Below are positions 7,352 through 15,577 of a DNA stretch of 36,885 bases, one piece after another; positions within the stretch are counted from its first letter, which is position 1, and each line of letters starts with the position of its first letter. The notes beneath the pieces were generated by a model. It searched no databases. It was not told the origin of the DNA and was given only the letters and a program-made list of their open reading frames with translations. Position numbers and translations under genes: made by a program. Source of the stretch: an uncultured Lachnospiraceae bacterium (GTDB taxonomy: Bacteria; Bacillota; Clostridia; Lachnospirales; Lachnospiraceae); NCBI GenBank assembly GCA_937920345.1, contig CALGVA010000014.1, positions 1 through 36,885 of the forward strand, written 5' to 3'.

Positions 7352-8660
7352 GTTTGGCTCCCTCTTCCTGTCTGATAATATACAGCCCTTCTATAATAAA
7401 AAACATCACTAAAGTAGTCAGAATCGAACTTCCGCCGTAACTGATAAACGGCAGCGTTATGCCGGTCATCGGTATGAATTTCGTGCCGCCGCCGATCGTC
7501 AGGAACACCTGGAAAATATAAGTGACACCCAGCCCGAATGCGGTCAGCTGGTAAAATTTATCTTTTAACCGCAGCGATATATTCATAAACATGATAAAGC
7601 AGCTGATACAGATCAGAATCATGCACATGGAAAACACGATGCCCAGTTCCTCCGCCACCGCAGAAAACACGAAATCCGCTTCCACAAAAGGAATGGAATC
7701 CGGCGTTCCACGGAACAGACCAAGACCGAACCAGCCGCCGCTGCCGATGGCAAAAAGCGACTGCGTGATCTGATAGCCCGCATCGTCAATACAGCTGAAC
7801 GGATCTTTCCATGCCTGCACACGTACCTGCACATGGCTGAAAAGCCGGTAGGCCATCACCGCCGCGCCGCTGCCTCCCGCACAGCCTGCAAGCAGATAGA
7901 GCCAGTTGCCCGTGGCGATAAACACCATCATGACATAGACGATAAAGAAGATCAACGCGCTGCCGAGATCCTTGGATGCCACTAAAATCAGCACATGCGC
8001 GCCGGCAATCACTGCCGTAAGCGCAACCCGCAGCAGATCATGCGATTCACAGAGCGCCCCGGCCAGGAAAAACACGAAGATAATCTTTACGAACTCCGAC
8101 GGCTGAAAAGTCACACCTGCCACGGAATAAGATATTTTAGATCCGTAAGTGACGGAACCGAGTATCAACACGATTCCGAGCGCCACAATACCAGCCGCCG
8201 CATACGCCCAGGTAAAATTCCGCAGAAATTTAAATTTATGAATCAGAAACGGTATCATCATGCCGATGATTATGGAAACCGTCACGATAAAAAACTGTTT
8301 GATGGCTTTCTCAAAAGAAAGTCTGCTGAGGATAATAAATCCAATGCTTAACAGCATACACATGTTGTTGATAATCAGCCGGTTACCCTTTGGATAGATC
8401 ATGGAAAACAGAACGATTGCCGCAAACAGCAGGATCTGCTGCAGCACATAAAACAGCAGGTATTCCAGTTTGCCCGTCTCAAAGCAGATGACGAGAAAGC
8501 ACGAAAAATGCACCAGAAACATCAACAGATTCTGGCGGAGGTAAATTCCGCGGCGCCGTTCCTCATCCTGAAACCGGAATACGAGGAAACATTCCAGCGT
8601 ATATAGTGCGATAAACAGTGTAATAAAATACTTGGAAAGCTCGGTAATATATAATTCCAT
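7272..8660 (-). CDS. FtsW/RodA/SpoVE family SEDS protein
   Basis: The protein has 462 residues and about 12-14 membrane segments. Family landmarks are FQPSEFVKI, AGYQITQSLFAIGSGGWFG, ADFVFSAVAEELG (with the conserved acidic residues) and FISYGGSS near the C-terminus. SEDS proteins polymerise glycan strands from lipid II and work with a class B PBP, which is the next gene. The first 130 residues carry about four extra membrane segments beyond the usual SEDS core. The cytoplasmic tail is basic and then very acidic (ending in a run of Glu) and is encoded in the region overlapping the PBP start. Whether it serves division, elongation or sporulation cannot be decided from sequence alone. Confidence 0.9.
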   Translation of the reverse strand: MELYITELSKYFITLFIALYTLECFLVFRFQDEERRRGIYLRQNLLMFLVHFSCFLVICFETGKLEYLLFYVLQQILLFAAIVLFSMIYPKGNRLIINNMCMLLSIGFIILSRLSFEKAIKQFFIVTVSIIIGMMIPFLIHKFKFLRNFTWAYAAAGIVALGIVLILGSVTYGSKISYSVAGVTFQPSEFVKIIFVFFLAGALCESHDLLRVALTAVIAGAHVLILVASKDLGSALIFFIVYVMMVFIATGNWLYLLAGCAGGSGAAVMAYRLFSHVQVRVQAWKDPFSCIDDAGYQITQSLFAIGSGGWFGLGLFRGTPDSIPFVEADFVFSAVAEELGIVFSMCMILICISCFIMFMNISLRLKDKFYQLTAFGLGVTYIFQVFLTIGGGTKFIPMTGITLPFISYGGSSILTTLVMFFIIEGLYIIRQEEGAKRVKKKRRPRRMEPEEFREEQEAAEEE

Positions 8661-8666
8661 AAAATA

Positions 8667-11024
8667 CTACTCCACGCCTCTTCTTAAATGTCCCGTCGTA
8701 TAGGCTTCATACGGGAAGGATTCTCCGGCAAGAATCCGTCTGCAGTCTTCGGCGGACTCCGTAATAAAGTCATAACGCCTGATATCCGCGCCGGCCCGAT
8801 TCACCTCGTTTTCCTGTAAATGCAGGGAGTACGGAACGGAATTGTATATGATATTATAGCAGTGCAGACAGTTCGTCTCCACCGGAAAATCCGTCCCATA
8901 GCGGTCTCTGATCCGCAGTCCGGAATGTGAGTAATCATCATTCCATGCCTGACAGCGTCCTGCCGTCTTACGGATACAGTTCGCCGTCACCATAAGCGGG
9001 ATCGTACCGTATACGATCATAACCGTACGCAGACCACACTCTCTCGCCGACCGCACAAGCCTTCCGGCTTCTTTCCGGTTCAGTTCATAAGGCAGTGTAT
9101 ACTCCCGGCAATCGTCTGACCAAAAATAAAGACTTTCTTCGTTAAACGTATATAAACCGGCATCCGGAACCAGTTCATAAGACGCTCCAAATGATCTGGC
9201 ATAGGCAAGTCCCTCTAAATTGCGAATCAGAAAGCCGCAGATCATCTTATCGCTTTTCTGTGCGGAAGTATCGTCCGACACAAGCTTCCTGCCGTTTTCA
9301 CAATCAGAGTTGACCAGTTTAGTCAATTCTTCCAGATACGATTTATCCCGTATCCGCAGCACATAAGGAAGCGCCAGTGCATACTGCCTGTCCTGATATG
9401 CAAGCATATGTGATACTACCGTATCGTGCTCCCGCACATAGAGATCACTGTCTATATAGATCCGTCGGCAGGGAAATCCGGCTGTAACAGCCAGTTGTTC
9501 ACAGTCAGACACAAGAATGTCAGTGCATATTTCGCCGGGCGGTTTGCGTGCCGCGTCGTTTTGGCAGGCGACCTCTCTATTGCCGGATCTGCTCACATAA
9601 TTTTCGCATTGACCGCCGTCTTCCGGTTTCCAATCCTTCATATTCGCATCCGGACTGCGCCCCGCAGACAGACCCTGTGTGAGAATAAACTGTCGTTCAT
9701 ATGCCTCCACGCCCTGACGGCGCAGTTCATTCAGCGCACGCACCGGAAGAAAAACCGCATTGCGCAACACAACTTCACACGCAGACACCGTCACGCCGCT
9801 GTTTCCGGTTTTTTCCAACTGTTTTGTTACGTCAGCCGGCTGCAGCGGCATTTTCTTCGCCGCCTCCGCCACCGCGCCGTACACGGTAACCGAAACTTCC
9901 GTCTCTGCACCGGACTGCTCCGCAGAAATACCGCCGGGCTCTGTATCCACAGTTCCCGAACCGATGATCTGAAGACATGCCGGTTCGCCGACTGCCAGTG
10001 TAACCTTCATTTTGACCGGCTGCTTTACCGGTTCCCGTATATATTTTGCGGCAATCTGATCCAGAAGCGTCTGGTCACTCCCGGCATAGCTCGGTTTGTG
10101 CAAAGTGATCATCTCTCTGCCGTTATGCCGTTCATAGTAACCCGTCTGAATCTCGCTGCGGATATACAGACTGCGCAGCAGATCCATATCTTCCTTCGAC
10201 ACACGGTATGCGTCTGCTCCATTTCGCATATACCGATCAATATATTTGCGGTATAGCGCCGTAACTCCGGCAGCGTACTCCGGTTTCTTCATACGCCCCT
10301 CTATCTTAAAGGAATCAATGCCCGCCTCAACTAACTGCGGAAGAAAAGAAATCGTACACATATCCTTGAGACTGAGTGGATAGTCCACCCCCGTCACCTT
10401 CTCTTCCCCGTCAAGAATCTGATACGGCAGGCGGCAGGGCTGCGCACATCTGCCCCGGTTGCCGCTTCGGCCGCCCAATATACTGCTAAAGAGACATTGT
10501 CCGGAATAGCAGTAGCACATGGCACCGTGTATAAAGCATTCAATCTCCAGCCCGGTCTCATCCTTTATGCGCCGGACTTCATCAAGGGACAGTTCTCTTG
10601 CGGGTACGATTCGCTCCACTCCCAGCCCGCCAAGCAGTGCAGCGCCGCCGCTGCCTGTCACTGCCATCTGTGTGCTGGCATGGAGTGCCAGATCCGGAAA
10701 ATGTTCTCTGATATAGCGCAGTACCCCGAGATCCTGCACGATCACGCCGTCAGCCCCCGCTTCATAAAACGGCTGCAGATAAGTGCCCAGTTGTGCAAGT
10801 TCCGCATCCTTTAACAATGTATTCACGGTAAGATATATTTTCCGCCCCATAAAATGAGCCGTGCGGATGGCACGGCATACTTCCTCTGCGGTGAAATTCT
10901 GCGCATATGCTCTGGCGCCAAATTTCTCTCCGCCCAGATACACCGCATCCGCGCCTGCATTCACAGCACCCAGAAATGCTTCGTAACTTCCTGCCGGAGC
11001 CAGTAATTCAATCGGTTTATTCAT
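8667..11024 (-). CDS. U32 family protein (RlhA-like, putative RNA hydroxylase)
   Basis: The protein has 785 residues. The N-terminal half is a U32 barrel starting IELLAPAGSYEAF and containing the U32 signature (ECFIHGAMCYCYSGQC). Cys170, Cys177, Cys193 and Cys223 match the spacing of the four cysteines that hold an iron-sulfur cluster in RlhA/TrhP-type enzymes. Members of this group were first called collagenase-like peptidases; characterised ones hydroxylate 23S rRNA or tRNA. The C-terminal half matches the long RlhA-like subfamily with an extra domain. It lies directly upstream of the FtsW gene (6-base gap) and downstream of zapA, an arrangement common in Clostridia. RNA hydroxylation is more likely than proteolysis, but the substrate is unknown. 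Confidence 0.85.
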   Translation of the reverse strand: MNKPIELLAPAGSYEAFLGAVNAGADAVYLGGEKFGARAYAQNFTAEEVCRAIRTAHFMGRKIYLTVNTLLKDAELAQLGTYLQPFYEAGADGVIVQDLGVLRYIREHFPDLALHASTQMAVTGSGGAALLGGLGVERIVPARELSLDEVRRIKDETGLEIECFIHGAMCYCYSGQCLFSSILGGRSGNRGRCAQPCRLPYQILDGEEKVTGVDYPLSLKDMCTISFLPQLVEAGIDSFKIEGRMKKPEYAAGVTALYRKYIDRYMRNGADAYRVSKEDMDLLRSLYIRSEIQTGYYERHNGREMITLHKPSYAGSDQTLLDQIAAKYIREPVKQPVKMKVTLAVGEPACLQIIGSGTVDTEPGGISAEQSGAETEVSVTVYGAVAEAAKKMPLQPADVTKQLEKTGNSGVTVSACEVVLRNAVFLPVRALNELRRQGVEAYERQFILTQGLSAGRSPDANMKDWKPEDGGQCENYVSRSGNREVACQNDAARKPPGEICTDILVSDCEQLAVTAGFPCRRIYIDSDLYVREHDTVVSHMLAYQDRQYALALPYVLRIRDKSYLEELTKLVNSDCENGRKLVSDDTSAQKSDKMICGFLIRNLEGLAYARSFGASYELVPDAGLYTFNEESLYFWSDDCREYTLPYELNRKEAGRLVRSARECGLRTVMIVYGTIPLMVTANCIRKTAGRCQAWNDDYSHSGLRIRDRYGTDFPVETNCLHCYNIIYNSVPYSLHLQENEVNRAGADIRRYDFITESAEDCRRILAGESFPYEAYTTGHLRRGVE

Positions 11025-11056
11025 ATATTTTCTGTGTCCTGCTTTCCCTGTTACAT

Positions 11057-11087
11057 GAAAAGCCCTGTAGATTTCTCTGACAGGGCT
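11057..11087 (-). terminator. Terminator after zapA
   Basis: On the minus strand, AGCCCTGT pairs with ACAGGGCT over 8 bp around an 11-nt loop and is followed by TTTC. It lies just after the zapA stop and before the U32 gene. The short T run makes partial readthrough likely. Confidence 0.5.
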
Positions 11088-11094
11088 AGGTTTC

Positions 11095-11502
11095 CTACTT
11101 TTTCAGTTCTTTCAACTCTGTTTCCAACCGAACGATTTTCTTGGCATTCTCATTGGCATCATTTTGAAGTGCGCGAACGCTCTTCTCCGTACTCTCCAAT
11201 TTGATTTGTGATGCGATCAGTTCATGCTTCAGATCGTACATCTCCTTGTCCTTGTTCTGTATCGTCTCTTCCAGATCGCTGATCTTCTCCTTCGCTTTAA
11301 AGTAATCATCCGCTATATTAAGCTGTAACAAAACATTCTGTGTATCGAGTGACTGTCTCTTGAAGCTGTCAACCTTATTGTATTCCGCCACTTTATTATT
11401 TATGTACGAGGCAACCTTCTGTAAATACTCTTCACTCTCATAACCGCTTAACGTAAAGACCTTACCGGCAATGATTACCTCTGTATCTGTTTTCGTTGAC
11501 AT
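11095..11502 (-). CDS. zapA: Cell division protein ZapA
   Basis: The protein has 135 residues. Residues about 1-60 form the ZapA fold: a beta hairpin (TEVIIAGKVFTLSGYES) followed by a helix with YLQKVASYINNKV. The remainder is a long coiled coil rich in Lys and Glu. ZapA binds and bundles FtsZ at the division ring in the cytoplasm. The start was set at ATG 11502 because GGAGG lies 8 nt upstream; an in-frame codon at 11532 would add ten residues and destroy that spacing. The C-terminal coiled coil is longer than in the E. coli protein, as usual in Firmicutes. It is followed on the same strand by the U32 gene. Confidence 0.85.
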   Translation of the reverse strand: MSTKTDTEVIIAGKVFTLSGYESEEYLQKVASYINNKVAEYNKVDSFKRQSLDTQNVLLQLNIADDYFKAKEKISDLEETIQNKDKEMYDLKHELIASQIKLESTEKSVRALQNDANENAKKIVRLETELKELKK

Positions 11503-11615
11503 AGGACTTTCCTCCCATACAAAATATGCCACCCGGTAAAATATGTACTACAAAATCTATTATATACAGCTTGCGGCGGAATTTCAACCTTTTTTTGCGA
11601 CAGGCAGAAATCCCG

Positions 11616-11662
11616 GCGCTTATCGGAGTTTGCGAAGCAACTCCCGCAACTGCGCGCAGATT
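11616..11662 (-). repeat. Degenerate twin-hairpin repeat unit
   Basis: On the minus strand hairpin I is CTGCGCGCAG and hairpin II is GGAGT, TGC, loop TTC, GCA, one unpaired A, ACTCC (11625-11644), followed by GATAAGCG. The order, the TTC loop, the single bulge and the following RATAAGC match the other family members, although most stem bases differ. Confidence 0.6.
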
Positions 11663-12009
11663 AATTTTTTTATTACATTTTTATGCACGTACATGACATT
11701 TGCCGTTATGAAATTGCTCCGTCTGACCGATATATTGAATATACAAAATCGGGCTTTGCCCGATCAGGTCACAGACTTATAGAAAAAGGAAACGGATTTC
11801 CTGCTTTGTTCACGGATCGGACGCTCTATAAGAAATATTTTCTTCTGCAATAATCGCTTCTGCTGCGGTTAGTGCAGTTCTTCCGTTTATCAGCGAAATC
11901 CGCAATATATTCTCTGAACACTTTAATGCCCTGTTTTCTTGAAAACCGGTTTACAACTTAGTGATTGATGAAAGACAAGGGCTGATGTGAAAATAATTTT
12001 TTCACGCGC

Positions 12010-12043
12010 GGGATTTGTGTCTGCGCGCACTTGACACAAGCCC
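12010..12043 (+). promoter_or_regulatory. Inverted repeat in leader
   Basis: TTGTGTC (12015-12021) is the inverse of GACACAA (12033-12039), extended by GGG and CCC outside with one extra base. The 11-nt loop contains GCGCGC. TTGACA at 12031-12036 could be a -35 box, but no good -10 lies 16-18 bases further on. Confidence 0.35.
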
Positions 12044-12055
12044 GTTATATGCACT

Positions 12056-12074
12056 GTTTCAACATAGTTGAAAC
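12056..12074 (+). promoter_or_regulatory. Perfect 8-3-8 palindrome, operator-like
   Basis: GTTTCAAC, ATA, GTTGAAAC is a perfect inverted repeat 27 bases before the start of the coiled-coil gene. Its size and perfect symmetry fit a binding site for a dimeric repressor, or a hairpin at the 5' end of the mRNA. There is no T run, so it is not a terminator. Confidence 0.45.
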
Positions 12075-12101
12075 CAAACGTGCGCAGAAATGAGGTCTCA
12101 T

Positions 12102-13004
12102 ATGAGTATGACGGTTGGAACACGCAATTCAGATGTCGTCAAAATAGATATGTATAATCGGGACGGTTCTTATGCAGGCACGATGACTGTTTCAAAACCG
12201 CGCAGTCAGACCACTTCCAAGACCAGAAGCATATCCATGCCGAAAAAGAAAAAGAAGAAAAAACTGCAGTATAATGCCAAGCGGCTCTCCAATCAGATCA
12301 TGCGGACCAAAACGTCAATCAATGCAAAACAGGTTACGACGAAAACCAAATTCCAGATTGCCGATCTGCGCATGAAACTGATCAGCGGCGATTATGATTA
12401 TGTGGAGATTCATAATGCCCTCACCCATGCCGAGAAAATTGCACGGGTTGCCAAGAAACGCTTAAAACATCTGCAGGAAGAAGAAAACCTGGAAAAGACC
12501 GGGCGACAGGGTCTGACAGATCCCGAGGAAATGCGGACGGAAAAAGAGGAAGAAGACGAGATCCTCGATACCACCGGCATGACGCAGGAAGAACTGAAAC
12601 AACTCGTTCAAGAGCTTCAAGAAGAACTGGAAAAGATTGAAGAAGACCTGGAAAAAGCCATGGACGAGACACAGAACCTGATGGAAGAATTTACACAGGC
12701 AAGCAGCCATGAGATGGAGCCGCACGATCTTGAGCAGTTGAAAAAGAAGCATCGTGCCGACGAACTGCGCGATATCATGAAGGCTGATATGGAATATCTC
12801 AAGGCTCTTTTTGATAAATTATCGAAAGAAAAAGCGTCCGGCGTAAGCGGTTTCGGAGACGGCTCCTCCGATTCTTCCGACTCCTGCGAATCTTCCGGCG
12901 GTTCCGCCGGCGTATCCTTGCAGATCGGCGGCGTGGATATTCCCGTTAACGGTGTGGAAGCTCCCCTGGAAGTGGCCGGTATGACCGTAGATGTGATGGC
13001 GTAA
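12102..13004 (+). CDS. Unrecognised coiled-coil protein
   Basis: The protein has 300 residues and is not recognised as a known family. It starts with a short beta-like segment (VVKIDMYNRDGSYAGTMTV), then a strongly basic stretch with seven Lys in a row. A helical region with NAKQVTTKTKFQIADLRMKL follows, then a long acidic coiled coil (about residues 130-250). A Ser/Gly/Asp linker leads to a hydrophobic tail with QIGGVDIPVNGV. Three ATG codons (12090, 12102, 12108) are possible. I chose 12102 because GAGG lies 6 nt upstream, and that SD would lie inside the gene if 12090 were used. No signal peptide or membrane segment is visible. It stands alone on the plus strand between zapA and ruvB and is followed by a twin-hairpin repeat. 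Confidence 0.75.
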   Translation: MSMTVGTRNSDVVKIDMYNRDGSYAGTMTVSKPRSQTTSKTRSISMPKKKKKKKLQYNAKRLSNQIMRTKTSINAKQVTTKTKFQIADLRMKLISGDYDYVEIHNALTHAEKIARVAKKRLKHLQEEENLEKTGRQGLTDPEEMRTEKEEEDEILDTTGMTQEELKQLVQELQEELEKIEEDLEKAMDETQNLMEEFTQASSHEMEPHDLEQLKKKHRADELRDIMKADMEYLKALFDKLSKEKASGVSGFGDGSSDSSDSCESSGGSAGVSLQIGGVDIPVNGVEAPLEVAGMTVDVMA

Positions 13005-13009
13005 AAAAA

Positions 13010-13056
13010 TTGAGCTTCGCAAGGTTTCGAGTTCCGCTTCGCGGACTCGAATAAGC
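13010..13056 (+). repeat. Twin-hairpin repeat unit, single copy
   Basis: Hairpin II at 13028-13049 is CGAG, unpaired T, TCCGC, loop TTC, GCGGA, CTCG, followed by AATAAGC. Hairpin I is reduced to a degenerate TTGAGCTTCGCAA. The unit follows the stop codon of the coiled-coil gene and has the same orientation, lying between it and the convergent ruvB. Confidence 0.8.
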
Positions 13057-13067
13057 TGAGAGATTTC

Positions 13068-14069
13068 TTATATAACAGGAATCTCCAGCCCTAAATGATG
13101 ATAGGTGCGCTCCGTGACAACTCTGCCGCGGGGCGTTCTGTTTAAGAACCCGTTCTTGATCAGATAAGGCTCATAGACATCTTCTATCGTACCGGCATCT
13201 TCTCCGATGGCGGCCGCCAGAGTATCCAGACCTACCGGTCCGCCTTTAAACTTATCAATCATCGTACACAGGATATTTCTGTCAATGTGATCTAATCCCA
13301 TCTTATCCACATCCATCAGATCGAGTGCAATATTGGCAACCTCCAGGGTAATCACCCCGTCGTATTTTACCTGTGCGAAATCCCGCACCCTCTTGAGAAT
13401 ACGATTCGCAAGCCTCGGCGTACCGCGGCTTCTTCTCGCCAGTTCCAAAGCGCCTTCCTCATCAATCTTTACGCCCAGGATCACCGCCGAATGTTGAATG
13501 ATCACTTTCAGTTCCTCAACCGAATAAAATTCCAGCCGGTGGATCACGCCAAACCGGTCCCGCAGAGGCGCCGTCAGAAGTCCTGCCCGCGTGGTTGCGC
13601 CTACCAGCGTAAAGTGCGGCAGATCCAGACGGATGGATCTGGCAGAAGCTCCCTTGCCGATCATAATATCGATCGCATAATCTTCCATCGCCGGATATAA
13701 GACCTCTTCCACCTGCCGGTTCAACCGGTGTATCTCGTCCACAAACAGCAGATCGCCCTCCTGCAGGTTGTTCAGGATCGCCGCCATCTCACCGGGTTTC
13801 TCAATCGCCGGCCCGCTGGTGACTTTCATGTGGACCCCCATCTCATTGGCGATAATACCCGCCAGCGTCGTCTTACCAAGGCCCGGCGGTCCGTAGAACA
13901 GAACATGATCCAATGCGTCATGGCGCTGCTTCGCCGCCTCTATATAAACCTTAAGATTTTCTTTGATCTTAGATTGACCAATATAGTCATTTAGGGTCTG
14001 CGGACGAAGAGAACCTTCGATCCTGCTGTCCTCTTCTATTAAGTTCGTCTCAATCATTCTGCCGCTCAT
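13068..14069 (-). CDS. ruvB: Holliday junction helicase RuvB
   Basis: The protein has 333 residues, the usual RuvB length. Walker A is GPPGLGKTT (60-68), Walker B is FVDEIHR (111-115 for DEIHR), sensor 1 is GATTR, and LRDRFG carries the arginine finger region. The C-terminal winged-helix domain is complete (FLNRTPRGRV). RuvB is the hexameric AAA+ motor that drives branch migration with RuvA during recombination and repair. The ATG at 14069 is preceded by GAGGAAATAA. The usual ruvA-ruvB operon is kept, but the two genes are separated here by 228 bases containing a MITE-like element. Confidence 0.97.
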   Translation of the reverse strand: MSGRMIETNLIEEDSRIEGSLRPQTLNDYIGQSKIKENLKVYIEAAKQRHDALDHVLFYGPPGLGKTTLAGIIANEMGVHMKVTSGPAIEKPGEMAAILNNLQEGDLLFVDEIHRLNRQVEEVLYPAMEDYAIDIMIGKGASARSIRLDLPHFTLVGATTRAGLLTAPLRDRFGVIHRLEFYSVEELKVIIQHSAVILGVKIDEEGALELARRSRGTPRLANRILKRVRDFAQVKYDGVITLEVANIALDLMDVDKMGLDHIDRNILCTMIDKFKGGPVGLDTLAAAIGEDAGTIEDVYEPYLIKNGFLNRTPRGRVVTERTYHHLGLEIPVI

Positions 14070-14160
14070 TTATTTCCTCATTTCTTAATACAATAACAAT
14101 ATGCTTACGATTCCCGGCTGTTTTCTTATTCGTGATCGCTCAAATATGACTTAAAACATA

Positions 14161-14296
14161 ACAGTTCAGCCTTCGGCTTCACTGTCACCCTGATGCACAC
14201 AAAATGCTCCAAAGTCGCATTTTGGCGCTTTCACAACTCATAAAATCGCATACAGAGCGATTTTACTCGCGGAATAGTGCAAGGCTGAACTGTTAC
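14161..14296. mobile_element. MITE-like element at the ruvA stop codon
   Basis: The element is 136 bp. The left end starts ACAGTTCAGCCTT and the right end is its inverse (AAGGCTGAACTGTTAC), giving inverted repeats of about 13-15 bp. The sequence CTTAAAACATA occurs directly on both sides (14150-14160 and 14297-14307), as expected for a target duplication of 9-11 bp. Two internal hairpins are present: AAAATGC/GCATTTT and AAAATCGC/GCGATTTT. No protein is encoded. The right flanking copy contains the ruvA stop codon, so the insertion point is exactly the end of ruvA. A relative lies at 31105-31185. Confidence 0.8.
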
Positions 14297-14297
14297 C

Positions 14298-14921
14298 TTA
14301 AAACATATATTTTAAAGCGGCTTTCAGTATACTTTCCACAGTTGTATCCTCTGTCACTTCCACTTTCTTCACGGCAGTTGTGGCATCCGATGCCGAATAG
14401 CCAAGTGCAACCAGAGCTTCAATCGCCTCTTTTTTCATCAGATTATCCTGACTGCCGCCAGATGATAAAGCCCCGTTCACAGAAGGCGCCGGTTCTCCGA
14501 GTCCCCGCAGCGTATCCTCCAGCGATATCTTATCCCGCAGGTCGAGAATCACACGTTCCGCAGTCTTACTGCCCACGCCGGGCGCTTTGGCAATCGCCTT
14601 CGCATCCCCTGCCATAATCGCAAACCGCAGCGCATCCGCACTCATAACGGACAGAATCGCCAGTCCGCCTTTTGGTCCGATGCCGTTGACGGTAATCAGC
14701 TTGCGGAAAATTTCCAGATCATCTCTCGTCATGAATCCATAAAGCGAGAAAGTATCTTCCCGCACAAGCGTATAGGTATATATTTTCACTTCATTTCCGA
14801 GCGGCGGAAGCAGATCCGCCGTAGTCGTGGATACTTTCACGTTATAGCCAATGCCCCCGGCCTCGACAACAATGTTGTCCTCCGCTATTTCCTCTAAAGT
14901 TCCTTTTATATAGGCGTACAT
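14298..14921 (-). CDS. ruvA: Holliday junction DNA helicase subunit RuvA
   Basis: The protein has 207 residues. The N-terminal OB fold begins MYAYIKGTLEEI. Two helix-hairpin-helix motifs follow (LITVNGIGPKGGLAIL and APGVGSKTAERVILDL). The C-terminal UBA-like domain III (EAIEALVALGYSASDA) contacts RuvB. RuvA tetramers hold the Holliday junction for the RuvB motor. The frame extends upstream to 15236, but ATG 14921 matches the family start and has AGGAGAGG just before it. The last codons overlap the duplicated target sequence of the MITE-like element, which leaves the protein end intact. Confidence 0.97.
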   Translation of the reverse strand: MYAYIKGTLEEIAEDNIVVEAGGIGYNVKVSTTTADLLPPLGNEVKIYTYTLVREDTFSLYGFMTRDDLEIFRKLITVNGIGPKGGLAILSVMSADALRFAIMAGDAKAIAKAPGVGSKTAERVILDLRDKISLEDTLRGLGEPAPSVNGALSSGGSQDNLMKKEAIEALVALGYSASDATTAVKKVEVTEDTTVESILKAALKYMF

Positions 14922-14992
14922 AATCCTCTCCTGTTCTTCATTCATATCCGTCCGCCGCTTTCCGGACGGACGCTTCTTGCCTGCAGGCGCCC

Positions 14993-15577
14993 TTACGCCG
15001 CACGGTTTCTCCGCAGATACGGCATAAGTTCCAGCGCCGCCACTCCCAGCACTGCGCCGGTCACCGTACCTGATATGATCAAGAACGGTATGTAGTACCC
15101 GACATAAACTGTTTCCACCACAAGCATCGCAACGATGATCTGCCCGATATTGTGGAACACACCTCCCAGAACACTCACACCGATCACGGAAAAACATCCA
15201 AGCCGTCTGCCAAGCAGCATCGCCGCAAAACTGCATACCGCGCCTGCAAGCGCATACAGGATCGTATACAGATTGCTGAACAGAAATCCCGACAGAACAA
15301 TGCGCAGTCCATTCACCAGCAGCGCATCCCTGATACAGCTGTTCACGGTCTTATTGCCCCGCGCAAAAGTGCCGTGTCCTGTCTGTGTATTCTGCACCGT
15401 CATACTCGGATTTATCTGTGTCGTATCATTACTGTATAACAACATGACAACGATGAGATTCGGCAGTCCCAGCTTGATCCCCGGTATCCCGAAAGAAAAC
15501 GGGATCAAAGATTCCACATAGGCAAGAATCAGTGCGAGGGCAAGAAAGAAACCTAATGTAACATTCTTCCTGATCAT
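14993..15577 (-). CDS. Gx transporter family membrane protein (EetB-like)
   Basis: The protein has 194 residues and about five to six membrane segments. It has the family landmarks GIKLGLPNLIVV and LRIVLSGFLFSNLYTI. The family is often misnamed heptaprenyl diphosphate synthase component I. It resembles ECF-type S components, and its Listeria relative EetB acts in flavin-based extracellular electron transfer. An insertion of about 30 hydrophilic residues (from SNDTTQ to NSCIRD) sits between the second conserved segment and ALLVNGLRI, where relatives I know have only a few residues. The start overlaps the stop of the NusG-II gene by 4 bases (ATGA), so the two are coupled. Confidence 0.75.
   Translation of the reverse strand: MIRKNVTLGFFLALALILAYVESLIPFSFGIPGIKLGLPNLIVVMLLYSNDTTQINPSMTVQNTQTGHGTFARGNKTVNSCIRDALLVNGLRIVLSGFLFSNLYTILYALAGAVCSFAAMLLGRRLGCFSVIGVSVLGGVFHNIGQIIVAMLVVETVYVGYYIPFLIISGTVTGAVLGVAALELMPYLRRNRAA

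Larger units (their letters stand above)
11503..12101. other. 600-base gap between divergent genes
   Basis: No convincing gene is present. The gap holds a degenerate twin-hairpin unit (11616-11662) and a lone hairpin ATCGGGC, TTT, GCCCGAT at 11748-11764 that resembles hairpin I of the same family. It also holds a small stem AGGAAA/TTTCCT near 11789-11804, and the structured leader of the downstream plus-strand gene (12010-12074). A plus-strand frame of 79 codons at 11543-11782 has no ribosome-binding site and runs through the repeats, so I do not call it. Confidence 0.6.

Noticed and set aside
11800..11990. Minus-strand protein-like fragment in the zapA upstream gap
   Set aside because: Two short frames read as plausible peptides, but neither has a start with a ribosome-binding site and I recognise no family. 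Chance is the simpler explanation.
14922..15236. Extended N-terminus of RuvA
   Set aside because: The open frame continues upstream of ATG 14921 but overlaps the Gx transporter gene in another frame and does not look like protein of the family. The internal ATG has a proper Shine-Dalgarno sequence.
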